Shown piece after piece: positions 31,041-42,499 of a stretch of 64,000 nt of DNA; positions within the stretch are counted from its first letter, which is position 1; every line of letters begins with the position of its first letter. The position numbers and the translations under genes are program-made. This DNA is from Globisporangium splendens (taxonomy: Eukaryota; Oomycota; Peronosporomycetes; Pythiales; Pythiaceae). The notes beneath the pieces are model-generated. The model was not told the origin of the DNA. It worked only from the letters and a program-made list of their open reading frames with translations, and did not search any database. The stretch covers positions 372,001-436,000 of the forward strand of contig VFIW01000009.1 of the NCBI GenBank assembly GCA_006386115.1, given 5' to 3'.

Positions 31041-32411
31041 ATGGCAGACGCGAGCATCTCTGGCGTTGAGCCCGTCGAGCGCGCCAGCGCCAGCGCCAGC
31101 AGCAGCAGCGCCGCCGCGAACGCGACGCCGAGTCCCGTGGCCATCACGCGCAACCTGAGCGCGCTGGCGCTGAGCGGCAGCGGCAGCGGCGTGGACCCCG
31201 TGAACGTGTCGTTCGCCAAGAGCCCGCCGCAGCATGCGTCGTGCGGCACGCCGACCAACAACGTCGTCACGGGCGGCGTCGGCGGTCCGCACGAGCGCGC
31301 GCACTGCCTCATCATCTACACGGGCGGCACGTTTGGCATGGTGCCGGACGCCGAGGGTGTGCTGCACCCGTCGAGCGGCTTCCTCGAGAAGAAGATCAGC
31401 GAGATGGATGAGTTCCTCTTCGAGAACATGCCCAAGGTGACCGTGAGCGAGTGGAAGGACCCGATCGACTCGTCCGACATGTCGCCTGCGGACTGGGGCC
31501 GCATCGCGCGCGAGATCGAGAGCGCGTACTGGGACTATGACGGCTTCGTCGTGCTCCAGGGCACCGATACGATGGCGTACACGGCGTCGGCGCTGTCGTT
31601 CATGCTCGAGTACCTCGGCAAGCCCGTCGTGATCTCAGGAGCCATGATCCCACTGCACTATCCGCACAGTGACGCGCGCCGCAACCTGATCATGTCGGTC
31701 ATGTGCGCCGCCAACCTCGCGATCCCTGAAGTGTGCATTTACTCAAACGACAAGCTCCTGCGCGGCAACCGCACCACGAAGATCGCCAACATGTCGGTGG
31801 ATGCGTTCCACTCACCCAACTTCCCGAGTCTGGCATCCACGGGCGTCGAGACCACGGTCGACCAAGCGCTGATCCTGCCGTACCCTCGACGACGCTTCAG
31901 CGTGTTTATTGACCTCGCGACCAACATCTGCGTGTTCCACCTGGTGCCGGGATTCGACGACGACTGCATTGAGGCGTACATCCAGCGCCACAACGAGACC
32001 AAGGTCAACAAGACGCGCAAGGCGATCGTGTTCGCGTTGTACGGAACGGGCAATGCGCCGCTGCGCAAGGACGGCTTCCTGCGACTCATCCAGAACGCAA
32101 TCGACGCCAACATCTCCGTCACGATCACGACTCAGTGCGTACAGGGTCGCACACAGCTGGACACGTACGCGACGGGCGTCAAGCTGCTGCGCATGGGCGT
32201 GATCACGTCGCTCGACATGACGATCGAGGCGTGCGTGGCCAAGCTCGCGTACCTCATGGGCAAGGGCTTCCACGGCGCGGAGCTCAAGACCAAGATGGAG
32301 ACCGACCTGCGCGGCGAGCTCTCGGTCGTGGACTCGCTCACGAACGGCGAGGACGTGAGCCACACGCGCCAGTACCGCAAGACCGTGATCAAGAACTTTG
32401 TGTCGCACTGA
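31041..32411 (+). CDS. Type I L-asparaginase
   Basis: 456 residues from the ATG at 31041 (CTCCATGGCAGAC); the frame is open further upstream but that part lacks coding character. A Ser/Ala-rich, probably disordered N-terminus (about 90 residues) precedes the asparaginase/glutaminase fold. The two threonine motifs are intact: LIIYTGGTFGMV and GFVVLQGTDTMAYTASAL. Further landmarks are KPVVISGAMIPL, SDARRNLIMSVM, VCIYSNDKLLRGNR and ALYGTGNAPLRKDGF. It hydrolyses L-asparagine to aspartate and ammonia. The layout follows the cytosolic type I enzymes. The N-terminal extension is not a clear targeting signal. Confidence 0.95.
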   Translation: MADASISGVEPVERASASASSSSAAANATPSPVAITRNLSALALSGSGSGVDPVNVSFAKSPPQHASCGTPTNNVVTGGVGGPHERAHCLIIYTGGTFGMVPDAEGVLHPSSGFLEKKISEMDEFLFENMPKVTVSEWKDPIDSSDMSPADWGRIAREIESAYWDYDGFVVLQGTDTMAYTASALSFMLEYLGKPVVISGAMIPLHYPHSDARRNLIMSVMCAANLAIPEVCIYSNDKLLRGNRTTKIANMSVDAFHSPNFPSLASTGVETTVDQALILPYPRRRFSVFIDLATNICVFHLVPGFDDDCIEAYIQRHNETKVNKTRKAIVFALYGTGNAPLRKDGFLRLIQNAIDANISVTITTQCVQGRTQLDTYATGVKLLRMGVITSLDMTIEACVAKLAYLMGKGFHGAELKTKMETDLRGELSVVDSLTNGEDVSHTRQYRKTVIKNFVSH

Positions 32412-32612
32412 GTGTCCGATATATGAAAACAAACAGCGCAGTCAGCAGTGGCATGGCATGCATAGATATAGAGAAAGACTAAGCAGAAAAAAGTAAAAAC
32501 TCATTCATCCATTCATTAATCCTTTGTAATAAATGGTCCAGGACTTCACACGGCCACGTGGACAAATAGACATACAGTAGCAGCAAAGCGCTGTTTCGCT
32601 GGACAAAATCGG

Positions 32613-35253
32613 TCACGCTTGGAGTCTCCATCGCATGGAGAAGATCGCCAGGTGCAGGACACTGCTGTAGATGAAGCCCAGCACGATGCACAGTGCGTAC
32701 ATGGCGAGCCAGAGCAACACAATTGTCCCTTTTTGGTCGATCATCCAATGGACTTGTGCGGTTTGGAAGCCGCTGGCTACACACGCCACCAGCAGCACGA
32801 TGCCAACGACCACACGACCGACTTTGGTTGCACGCCTTCCATCGTAGTGCAAGCATACATGCGAGGGCTTCGCGGCTGCTGGACTGCCGCGGCGCGCAAG
32901 GAACCCGCAGACCTTGGAGTCTTCATAGAACGTGACAAGCTGCTCGAGCACCAGCACGACGAACGGGATGCACAGCGCGATGAGGTACGAGAACGGCACA
33001 AACTGCGCATGAGATAGACCACAGGCGCACTTGAGAACCTCATGCACGATGTAGAACTTGATGCGGCCTGCGTCGCTGTTTGCAGCCGTTGCTGACGTCG
33101 TCGCGTTCTTGCCGTTGCCATCAGATCGAATGCACAGTTCAGTCGTGCTGTTGTTTGGTGTGGCGCATATGCGCAGCACGCACGCCGTGCACGTGAAGTC
33201 GTCCTCACCATTCAGGTGCCAGTCATAGTGGAATATGGACGTCCCGAGCTCTTCCGACGTGGCCGTGACATTGGTCGCGATCGTCGAGAATGTGCTGCTG
33301 TTGCCGTCAGCGCTGAACTCGATCGTGAAGGACGTGAGCAGCGGGGTCTCGCCGTTGCCGTCCAAGGTCGCGACCTCCCATTCGATCGAGATCGTCGACA
33401 ACACGCTGTAAACCGCGCCATTGGATGGTTTCGAGAGAGTCACGGCCACGGACTGGACGCTGTTGTCCACAGCACTGCCGTTGGTGCTGGAAGTCGCGTT
33501 GCTGGTGGTCGAGTTGCTCGGCATCGTGGCGTTGTTGGCGATGACCAGGATGCCGAAAATGGCCTGAATCGCCGTGAGACCACCGTCGCCTTCTTCGCCA
33601 GTAGTGTCGTCGTTATCGCCTGTAGTATCAGTCGCAGCCAAACTCAGCACCGGAGACGTAGGCATTCGCGGGACGTAGCAGAGAGCCTCGTGCGTTGGAG
33701 CACATTCGCCAGTCTTAGACACACAGCTCCAGCCAAGCGGACACGTCTGCATGGTGGTGACACCACTGTTGTTCATAGTCGGGTTGCATAACGGAGCGAC
33801 CGCTACGGTAGGTAGACACTGGTACAATCGTGATGCCGTCAGTTCGCATGTGGATCCTTGTGTGCACAGCGCATCTGCTGCGCTGCAATCGCCGTGGAAT
33901 GGCACGCATTTGTGCATCGACAACGCGATTTCGCGAGCGCTGAGGGAACGACTGGAGACAGGAGACGCTGCGTTATGCTGTTGCGCTACTGCTACTGCTG
34001 CTGTCAGACGCCGCTCGTTGACGACAGCGATGGGGACGTCGAGCACTGCGTCGCAGCATTTTTGCGTCGCGAACACGCCACAGCACCAAAATGTCACCAC
34101 TTTGGTATCAGAATGAGGAGAGTACTGAATTAGTGTCAATGTTCAATCAGCGTAAGTGCGCATGTTCAAAAGGGTACCTAGTGCAGCGAGAAGCACGACT
34201 GTCCGATCCCGTTTCTTGTACGGATGTCGTCGGTGCGCACCGAAAATACCAATAAACGGGTGTGCGTTTTTCCTGTCCATGTGTAAGATGTGAGTCATTT
34301 TAAATACGGAAAGCAAATCAAAATGACTGGATCACTCACATGTACGTCCACATATCGCTTTGCCAGGACCCGTACCACCGGACCTGCTTGGACGCAAAGC
34401 GCTGCACGATAGTCTCGCGCTCGCGTCGCTCTTCGGTGGGCACTCGCGACGAACTGGACGCGGTCGATCCGCCGCCTCGCGAGCGTTCATCGTCGCTGCC
34501 TTCAGGGGCACGCACAGCCTCAGGCGCTGTGCCAGTAGTGAGTGCAGTCGCTGGATCGCTCACGGGACGAAAGTCGGCCAGGTTCTTCATACTGTTGCGA
34601 TCGCGCTGAGGTTGTTGCTGTTGGACAGGATAACAGTGGTTCATGTACGCCGCTGGGTCGAGCGTGCGTCGACCGCCGATGCCGTCGTCCAGATCCGCGG
34701 GCGACAGTCCGCCGCCATGCTCGCGCGCGACCAACAGCGACGTGCGCGGCAGCGTGTGTTCAAACGTCCTTCGCTGGTGGTCTGCTGGCTGCTGTGTGGC
34801 GTCGCGTGGGGTCTGGAACGGCACGAAATACGAGGCATGCTCCTGCGCTGTTGGTGGCGGTTGGAGCTCGTCCTTGAACTCCTCCAAGGACATGACCGGC
34901 GACACGTCCTGATCCACAAAGCTAGGTCGATTCCGGTCGAAAAAAATGGTCCCCGTTGATCCTGCAGTCGTGTCATTCGAAGTTGGATTAATATTTGGCG
35001 TAGGATAGGCCGCGTTGAGCGGGATGAACGCGTCCATCGTCGGTCCGCGGCTTGCGCTGAGGTCGTCCAGGTGCAGTCGATACGGTGTTGTGTGGCCGTC
35101 GTCCATGTCATTCACGAACACTGGCTGCTGCTGGGAGGGTGGACGCTGACGCCGGTTTTCGCCATGTGCGCCGTCGACCATAGCCTCCTCGCCTGGGATG
35201 TACCGGCGGTACGCCTGGTCATCTACGCTCGTGGGTCGCCGCCAGTCGCTCAT
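32613..35253 (-). CDS. Multi-pass membrane glycoprotein with disordered cytosolic N-terminus and Cys-rich extracellular region
   Basis: Proposed exons 35253-34340, 34272-34178 and 34099-32613 (832 codons). The two halves look like separate ORFs, but the downstream one lacks an ATG start and a small exon connects them: donor GTGAGT at 34339, exon NAHPFIGIFGAHRRHPYKKR then a hydrophobic run. The second junction (donor 34177, acceptor 34100) is inferred because it keeps frame over a TGA and gives a continuous helix VVLLAALVVTFWCC. The order is a Gln/Pro-rich N-terminus, one helix, a Cys-rich and Asn/Thr-rich luminal domain with many N-glycosylation sequons (NNSTTE, NATSST), then three C-terminal helices (IALCIPFVVLVLEQLVTF; VVVGIVLLVACVASG; IVLLWLAMYALCIVLG). 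The HPFxGIF...HPY block recalls polycystin-like proteins of oomycetes. Function unknown. Confidence 0.65.
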
Positions 35254-35324
35254 GCTCTGTACGACGGACCGAGTCGCCTCTGACGGAGCGTGGGAATCGG
35301 ACGGAGCCCGCGTGAATGTGGCGC

Positions 35325-35350
35325 AGAGAGAGAGAGAGAGAGAGAGAGAG
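35325..35350. repeat. (AG)13 microsatellite in the 5' leader of the membrane glycoprotein gene
   Basis: Uninterrupted AG dinucleotides about 70 bp upstream of the ATG at 35253; on the transcribed strand it is a CT tract, a common feature of oomycete leaders. Confidence 0.9.
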
Positions 35351-37355
35351 GGTGGAGAGCGCCTAGTGGTCGCTGCCGCGCATGGAGGGAGTACGATAAT
35401 ACACTGTGCGTAAAAGTGCTGCAGCAGGAAACAACCATGCGACGGTGTAGATGACTTGACGCCAAAAGACTTCAGTTGGTGTTGCACACATACAGGTCTG
35501 TATACCTTGCTTCGTCAGAAGCTGCATATATAGCATGGACGTTCGTGCCGCCACCAGCTGGATGGGGCTTTCCCCCTGTGGACGGCGCTAAACCACATTG
35601 TATGACGATTGAAGCCAGACACACAATGAGCAACTGCACACTTTTACGGGGATACAGAGTGATGGTTGCATTGGAGGAACTCATACAAACCGGTTAATGA
35701 GACGGTTCAAACCGTCAAACAGACGGAGAGTGATGGTGCACCGCCATATCGATACAAGCCAGTTCGACGAGTGAGCGAACATGATGATGGTCATCGGACA
35801 AGGACTGTTGTCGAGGATAAACCACCGCAATGCGCTATAGTACCGATCCCGTATCCTGCCTCTGACGAGTGGATGCCATTGCTTTGATCTGCAAGGTGGT
35901 CACTGCTTTTCCATTTGCAATTGGGATGGTGCGCGAACTTGAAATGACAATCCCGTTGAAAAGCTCCTCTGAATAGTCGTCTACTTTCCTTTTGTATGGT
36001 GGGTGGAAGCATCTTTCGTGATCCGCAAGTGAACTTTGTTGTCACCGTGTTCACCAAGTCATCATCGAGAGCCAATCGTTCCTACGCTGGCCATGCCGTC
36101 ATTGGAATGGCTTTTTCTTACATGGTGCCAGCCGTGCACGGTAAACGAAAGATAACATCCAGCTTCATCTGCAGCAGCAGTAGTTTGAGCTTTATCTGCG
36201 TGATTCAATCTTGAGCACCGACAGCAACAGCAACACAATCACGACAATTGGATCGATTGCATGCGAACTACGCACTTCGAAGTGGACGAGGCACATGTAC
36301 CCAACGAGTCGCCATGCTATCACAACAGCAAGAGACGGAGTACGCGCGCTCCTCCACGTGGTCTGACAGCAGCGCAGTTGTTCAATGTTTCGATCGTATT
36401 ACGAAACGACTTTGGTGAAGCCAAGTTTGCATATTCACTCGCGCGCATCTCTGTGGTGATTGCAAGTGGCAAGCCACACACTCTCTCTCGCACATACAGA
36501 GAGATAGCGAGCTGTAATGATGGCTCAGCATGTCCAACTGGAGATGGAAGATGAAGCCTCTTTCTCCCTCGATATTGGATCCAGCCTCATTTCGTACACT
36601 GCGTGTCAGCAGTGCAACGGTTCACTCTTGACCGCTCAATCTCGTCAACATGGATACTACTCCTCGAAAATGCCTCTGGCTCAATCCCGTCGCCATGGCC
36701 ACTTTCTATTTGTACCACCCAATATCAATTTCAATAGTTTCTACCGACAGAATCAATATCGGATGGGAAGTAATCTAGTATGGACAACTTATTGCAGTAT
36801 GCGGCAATACAAAGAGGGAAAGCGTGGCAGAGTGCTGCGGTAGAACCGTAGAACACAACCACCTGTCGCGTGGTTCCTAGTCGCTCTTTTTCTGTTTGGA
36901 GCAACGTTCTGGCAAACAGCTTGAGCATGTAAAGGTGGGCCAAAGGTCATCAAGGTCTATCCCATACTCCCAACTCTACCCTCTCCACTTCCCATAACCC
37001 TCTCTACAACTTTACTCACTGCTCTTCCGTATGAATTACCGCATCACTCTTCACATCATGCAGCTCAATATGAGAGGTCGTCCCGCAATCCAACCATCAG
37101 CCAATTGGCCAAATGGTTTTGCATCGTGATAGAATGCTGCGTGGCGTACCGAAATGGACCAAGCAGCTGGCGCGCTGGCGCTTTACGGCACCAAACGCTG
37201 CTCTACCAGCGTTCTACTCTGTTCTCGAGGTAGAACGTCAGCTCTTTTCTGCTGCATTCATTCGCTTGCTGGTTTCTCTCGCGCTCGTTCGTTCTACCTC
37301 AGGGGTCCATTTCTCCAAGAGCTGCGTGCCAGACACGCCACATTGACCTGCGCAC
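35351..37355. other. 2-kb intergenic block without a supported gene
   Basis: Small ORFs (for example 35996-36214 and 36517-36843) have no motifs. Notable are two GAGTGATGG elements (near 35660 and 35728), a run of GGTTAATGAGACGGTTCAAACCGTC (short inverted repeat around 35693), a CT-rich stretch at 36960-37025, and AGCCAATTGGCC (CCAAT at 37101) about 255 bp before the START-FYVE-GAF gene. Confidence 0.4.
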
Positions 37356-40184
37356 ATGGCCGCTGTAAACGCCAATGCTGCGCCGCTGCGCGTAGTGATC
37401 GAGGACGAGAATGCGGCGCGCGCCGCTGGCCGCATGTTCGCCAAGCAGATCTTCAAGCAGATGCAGTGGAAGCGCATCGGCACCAAGCACGACGAGCACG
37501 CCAAGCTGTACGAGAGCGTCGCGAATGGAACAGTGAGCGCCAATGGCCGATACTGTGTGCGTGCTGTGCGCACCATGGACGCCACGATCCGCGAGATGGA
37601 GATCGTGCTCGCGCGCATTGCACGGGACGGATCGCTTGCGGCATTACTGCCGGAATCGTACTCTTCCGGCGGCGCCGTGCTCGAGTATGGGCAGGTCGCG
37701 CACCAAACAGGCGAGCGCGAGCACGTGAGCATCCAGAACGCGAGTCTGCGACCGTACGTCACGGGCACGCTCGGCATGGAGAACCACGTGCTGCTGGGCT
37801 ACTCGCTCGCGACGATGCTGCAGCGCACGCGCAAGAGCAAGAGCGGCGAGAGCGAGACGATGTCCGTGCCGTCCGTGCTCCACTTGCTGCGTCCCGTGGA
37901 CTTTCCTGAGCTCGCCAAGAAGAAGAAACGCGACTTCCAGCGCGAGTACCTCTCGTCCAACGACTTTAGCATCACGTACATCATCCAGGAACACACGCCG
38001 GCCACGGTCATCAAGCCAGGCAAAGTCACGCTCGAGGTCATGCTCACGTGTACGGACGAGGATTTTCTTGGCGGCCACCGTGCGTCGGTGCTGTCCAAGC
38101 AAAAAGGGGGGCTCTCGCAGAAGCAGCGCATGTGGCAGGACGCACTCAGTCTCACGCGCGTGCACCACCTCGTCGAGTCCTATCGCCACAATGGGAAGAG
38201 CAGCTCCGCAGTCAGCACCACGTCGTCCACAACGTCATCGAGTCACCGCACTGCCGCAATCAACCAGAATGGATCCGCAAATGAAGCCAACGTGAATGGC
38301 TCAGGCGCATCTTCAACGAGCACCGGTTGCTGCATCTGCCACAAAAAGTTCGGTCCGTTCCGATGGAAGCACCAGTGTGAAGTGTGTGTGCGCGCGGCGT
38401 GCGACCGCTGCCTCTCGGTCATCGCTAACCCTGCCGTCGCTCGCAGGAAGAAGCGTGTGTGCAGCAATTGTCTTTATGGACCTAATGGCATCGGCGGCGG
38501 CGCTCCTGCTCCTCTAGTAATCCAGCATTCACAAGCACCTCCAATGCCTCAAGTCCAGCAGCCGCAGCCTCCTCAGCAACAGTCACCAGAACGCAGACGC
38601 TCCGCGCCAACTGAGCGCGTTGCTCCACAGCTTCAGCCTCCAATGTCCGACCCAACGCCATCATCTGCAGCATCGGAAATGCGGCCCAGTGCTGCAACGA
38701 CTTCAAGACGGTACTCGGCTCCAGCGACGAGAACGTCGCGATCTGGAAGCCGCCTGATGCCGCCTCCGATCCCAGAGTACGACCGATCGAGTAAGAGATA
38801 CACGACCCGATCCAGTCGCACTAGTAGCACTAGCAGCAGCCAGTTCTTCAGCGACGGCGAGGGCGATGACATTGACGGATTCCACTTGGATTCGTCTCGG
38901 AATCGCGCGCGCCGCGCTCAGACCGTGACGATCGACGAAGTGCATTGCACGCCCGTGGTGGAGCGGAAGCGCTCCTTCCGCATGGCGCCATCGTATCGTA
39001 GCAGCTACTCGACACAGCAACGGCGTCGACCGACACAAGAGCATGACGATTTCCACGATCTGCGCCTGACCACGTTGTCGTTAGCGGAAGCGCAGACGAA
39101 CTCGTCGTACTTCCCGCGCCTCAACCTGCACCAGCTCAAGACGCCGGAGGCAGACTACGACTTCGACTTTGACTGGCTCAACATCTTCCCCAAGGCACCC
39201 GTGCCGGCAGTGGAGAACGAGCGCATCCACTTCATGGAATCGTCGCTCAAGATGGACCCACACTCGATCGTGTTCCTGCGTCACGACTCCGTCTTGGAGC
39301 AGCAGGCTCACCGCGTGCTCGATCTCGCGACCCAGTGGCACGGATGCAGCATCAATGTCGTCTCCAGATCCCACGTCTACTGTCTGATTAACGCGAGTTC
39401 CGAGATGGACGCGACGACGGGCAAGCCTGCTGTGGCCGTGGACGACGTCGTGCCGCGCGAGGAAAGCGCGAGTTCGTACGCCGTTTACCACAACGCGCCG
39501 TTCTTCGTGTCGGAGTTGTCGCACGACGATCGCTTCCACGCGCATCCGCTGCTGACGGACCACAACGCCGTGTCGTTCCTGAGTTTCCCCATCTACGCGT
39601 CCATCTTCTCGTCCACCGACCAGGTCCAGTGCATCGGAACACTCGACCTGTGGAAGCTTGACTACATCGCTGCGAGCAGTCACGTTTCCCAGGACTGGTG
39701 GCAGAAGATGGAGGCGCTCGTGCGTGAAATCGGCACGCGCGTCGAAGAACTGGCGCGCGAAAGCAGCTTGTACCTCAAGCCACGCACCACCAAGGCGAAC
39801 TCGATGGACTCGTCTTCGTGCGACAGTCGTGGCAGCACGCGCCGCGATGATTCCTTTGAGCTTGACCTCTTCGAGCTCGAGAACGAGGGGAACCCGTCGT
39901 TGAACGCCTCGCCCATGGACTCGTTCCGCATGAACACGACGCGCAGCTTCAGCGTCTCGGACGGACGATCCTGGAAGTACTACAACACCGGCAACAACGA
40001 CGACAGCGACAACGAGAGCACGACGAGCTCGTGCAGCAATAGCAGCCGGACGTCGTGCACGTCGGGATCGTCGCGATACTCGTCACGGTACTCGGCCGCC
40101 GATCTCCATTCCGCCATCGAGTCTTTGCTGCACCAGGCCAACGAGACGTCCAGCATGGTCTACCAAAACGGAATCGCCATCTAA
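37356..40184 (+). CDS. START-FYVE-GAF protein
   Basis: 942 residues, one exon, ATG at 37356. Residues about 10-260 form the START-like lipid-binding domain common in oomycete FYVE proteins (FAKQIFKQMQWKRIGTKHDE, VTGTLGMENHVLLGYSLATM, ITYIIQEHTP). A FYVE-type finger follows at about 325-371: GCCICHKKFGPFRWKHQCEV, CVRAACDRCL, KKRVCSNCLYG, with the basic RWKHQC in place of RRHHCR. A long Ser/Pro/Gln-rich region is disordered. Residues about 600-805 form a GAF domain (ERIHFMESSLKMDPHSIVFL, APFFVSELSHDDRFHAHPLL, CIGTLDLWKLDYI) ending in a helix. The C-terminus is Ser/Asp-rich. The role is presumably phosphoinositide-dependent membrane targeting with a sensory GAF module; ligands unknown. This triple fusion is largely confined to oomycetes. 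Confidence 0.88.
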   Translation: MAAVNANAAPLRVVIEDENAARAAGRMFAKQIFKQMQWKRIGTKHDEHAKLYESVANGTVSANGRYCVRAVRTMDATIREMEIVLARIARDGSLAALLPESYSSGGAVLEYGQVAHQTGEREHVSIQNASLRPYVTGTLGMENHVLLGYSLATMLQRTRKSKSGESETMSVPSVLHLLRPVDFPELAKKKKRDFQREYLSSNDFSITYIIQEHTPATVIKPGKVTLEVMLTCTDEDFLGGHRASVLSKQKGGLSQKQRMWQDALSLTRVHHLVESYRHNGKSSSAVSTTSSTTSSSHRTAAINQNGSANEANVNGSGASSTSTGCCICHKKFGPFRWKHQCEVCVRAACDRCLSVIANPAVARRKKRVCSNCLYGPNGIGGGAPAPLVIQHSQAPPMPQVQQPQPPQQQSPERRRSAPTERVAPQLQPPMSDPTPSSAASEMRPSAATTSRRYSAPATRTSRSGSRLMPPPIPEYDRSSKRYTTRSSRTSSTSSSQFFSDGEGDDIDGFHLDSSRNRARRAQTVTIDEVHCTPVVERKRSFRMAPSYRSSYSTQQRRRPTQEHDDFHDLRLTTLSLAEAQTNSSYFPRLNLHQLKTPEADYDFDFDWLNIFPKAPVPAVENERIHFMESSLKMDPHSIVFLRHDSVLEQQAHRVLDLATQWHGCSINVVSRSHVYCLINASSEMDATTGKPAVAVDDVVPREESASSYAVYHNAPFFVSELSHDDRFHAHPLLTDHNAVSFLSFPIYASIFSSTDQVQCIGTLDLWKLDYIAASSHVSQDWWQKMEALVREIGTRVEELARESSLYLKPRTTKANSMDSSSCDSRGSTRRDDSFELDLFELENEGNPSLNASPMDSFRMNTTRSFSVSDGRSWKYYNTGNNDDSDNESTTSSCSNSSRTSCTSGSSRYSSRYSAADLHSAIESLLHQANETSSMVYQNGIAI

Positions 40185-40331
40185 GTGGCGAATTTCTCAC
40201 CTTCATGTCGTCAAGTATATTTCCAAGAAGCGAATTGAACGCCTTGAGAATATCGTAGTAGTCGCAGTCACTCTAATGTAATAAACCAGTCATCTTGAAC
40301 TCCACGTCACCCAACCTCAGCCGCGCAGCAA

Positions 40332-42499
40332 TCATTTCTTTCCAAACCTGAGCGCTTTCCGCAGTTTCTCCAACAGTTTATTACCATGAGCTCCACCATT
40401 CGTTGCTGCCACTGCTAGCTGCGCGCCTTCCTGCTCCTCGCGCAGCTTCTGCTTGGCGAGCGCCGTCAAATCGGTCAACTCCTGCTCCAACTGCTTCAGC
40501 TGCGTTTCTTCTTCTTCCTCGGCGCGCATGTTTATGGCCACGAGTCGCTGACAGAACTCTTCGAGCGTCAGATGACGCAGCGCTTCTCTTTTCTTTGCCT
40601 CGTTCTCTTTCATCGCAGCGACACTGCTTGGATCAGACACGATCTTTTTCTGCTGTGGAACCTTCCCATCGGCTGTGATCGCTGCTTCCACCAGACACAC
40701 CACGCATTTCTCATGCGGCCGGCACAAGATACACGTTCGTCCCTGGCTGTCGTGGCCATTCAACACGAGCTCTTCGTTCAGGAACGGGTGGAACGTCTCG
40801 ATCTGCTCCAAGATCCACAAACTGGCGCGGTCGGCGCGGAGAAGCCGCTCGCGGAGCATCTCCATGGAGCTCAATGGACAACACACGACGGCGGTCATCG
40901 CTTCACCGCACTCGACTTCGCTCACTTTCGGTCCCTTGTACTCGGTGCTGTTCATGCCCACGATCTCCACTAACGATAGGCTGAGCATGGCTGTCGCATT
41001 GTCGATCTGAACGCGAGCAAAGCAGCCAGAAGTGTCTACTGGAGGCGTCCAAGTAAACTCCTTCTGACCGCGCGACAGCGTGAACCCAGCGTGCGTGCTA
41101 TGGCTTTTCGCCTTCGCGAGGGAGTATTTCCCGCGTTCTTCCGTGCCGAATGCGGACTCACTGGTCAGAATCGTATATTTCAACGTGGCGTCTGAGCTCG
41201 TCGATGGCCGCGTTGTAGCCATCGAAACTTGTTGTGAAGAGGTATCATCACCACCATCCGTGGATTTCCACAAAACCACACGCACGCGCTTGATTCGACT
41301 CATATTCTGCAGCGTCACCTGCCAAAACGGACACGCCTCCTGCTGCGTCTTGGCAAACAGTTCCTTCCCTAAAGCGTACTCAGGAAGACACGTCGCATTT
41401 TGCGTGCTCTGGAGAGCGCGGACGCCATTTCGAAGATAGAGATTCGCAGGTCGCTGGTACATACAGCTCACTCGCGTCGGTGCTTTGACTAGAGGGACCA
41501 ACACGGAGTGACCCGCGCATCCACCGGCATTCTTTCCCCATGTGAACAGTTCGCCCTCGGTGCTAATTAGCGCGGTATGCGCATTCCCACAGCTCAACTT
41601 TGTCACCACTACGGACTCCTTGTCGTCGTCATTCACGACCGGAAGCAGCGTGAACGACGGCGTGAACGACGGCGTGAACTTTGCGAGCACCTGACTGCTT
41701 CCTGCAACGCACACACGACCGCCAACGCGTTTCTCCTCGCCGCCACTTGTTGTCGTCTCAATCGCGCTCAGCACTGCGGTATGGTCAGTACCGCAACTCA
41801 CCCCGACAAGCTTCTCGCGTCCAAAGGGTTCACTCACGCGTGTGGGTGTGCTTACAATGCCCAACTAGCCTCCACTGCGCGGGATTCGGTTCATTGTCAA
41901 ACATCTCGAAGAGGTCCTTGGGCGAGAGCGACTGACCAGGCGCGAAGCCCATCGTGTGGTTCGGATTCTTCGGGTCGCACGTGTACAGCGCGAGGCAGAA
42001 CTCCTCGAACGAGATGCTGCCGCGCCGCACCTTGTCGCATTTCTTGAAGTACGCGAGCGCCTTGGGCTCCGACAACTGGATACGCAGGTCGCGCAGCAGC
42101 ACTTTGAACTCGTCAAAGTCGATGCCGCCCGAGCCATCGGTATCGTATTTATCAAAGAGCTGCACACCAACATAAAGCACACATGACACACAGAGAGACG
42201 TCGTCAACAATAGCCAAATGAGTACCTCAGCGAGAAAGGCGGTGGTAGCTCTACGTACTTGGCGCGGGTCGAGCAGCGCGAGCGCCGCGGGGTCGCTGCG
42301 CTCTTCGCCCTTGAGCCCCGACTCGCCCGCGTCCAAAAGCGTCGGCTCGATCGGGATGCCGTCCACATACACCACGCCTGCGCGTTGTAGCACCACACAC
42401 ACACACACAAATAGATGAACGGTCCGTTGCACACAGCATCGCGATGAATGCCAAACAGGAAAGGACGACGGTACGTTTGCGGACTCGGCGGCCGATCAT
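40332..42499 (-). CDS. EF-hand and RCC1-repeat protein with a disrupted or unresolved junction
   Basis: Start ATG at 42499. Exons 42499-42475, 42377-42259 and 42159 to about 41870 code for MIGRRVRK, then VVYVDGIPIEPTLLDAGESG and two EF-hands: a canonical loop DKYDTDGSGGIDFDEF and a degenerate one, KCDKVRRGSISFEEF, followed by GFAPGQSLSPKDLFEMFD. The RCC1-like part (KLVGVSCGTDHTAVLSA, KLSCGNAHTALISTEGEL then FTWGKNAGG) and a long C-terminus ending in a Lys/Glu-rich coiled coil run in another frame, from about 41864 to 40332. No intron fits the switch cleanly; an acceptor-like CTAG precedes the RCC1 frame but no in-phase donor is evident. Calcium-regulated RCC1/PHR-type protein is the best description. 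A small in-frame duplication (FTPSFTPSF) lies at about 41655-41680. Confidence 0.65.

Noticed and set aside
36517..36843. 108-codon ORF
   Set aside because: Low-complexity Ser/Gln/His composition without domain signals.
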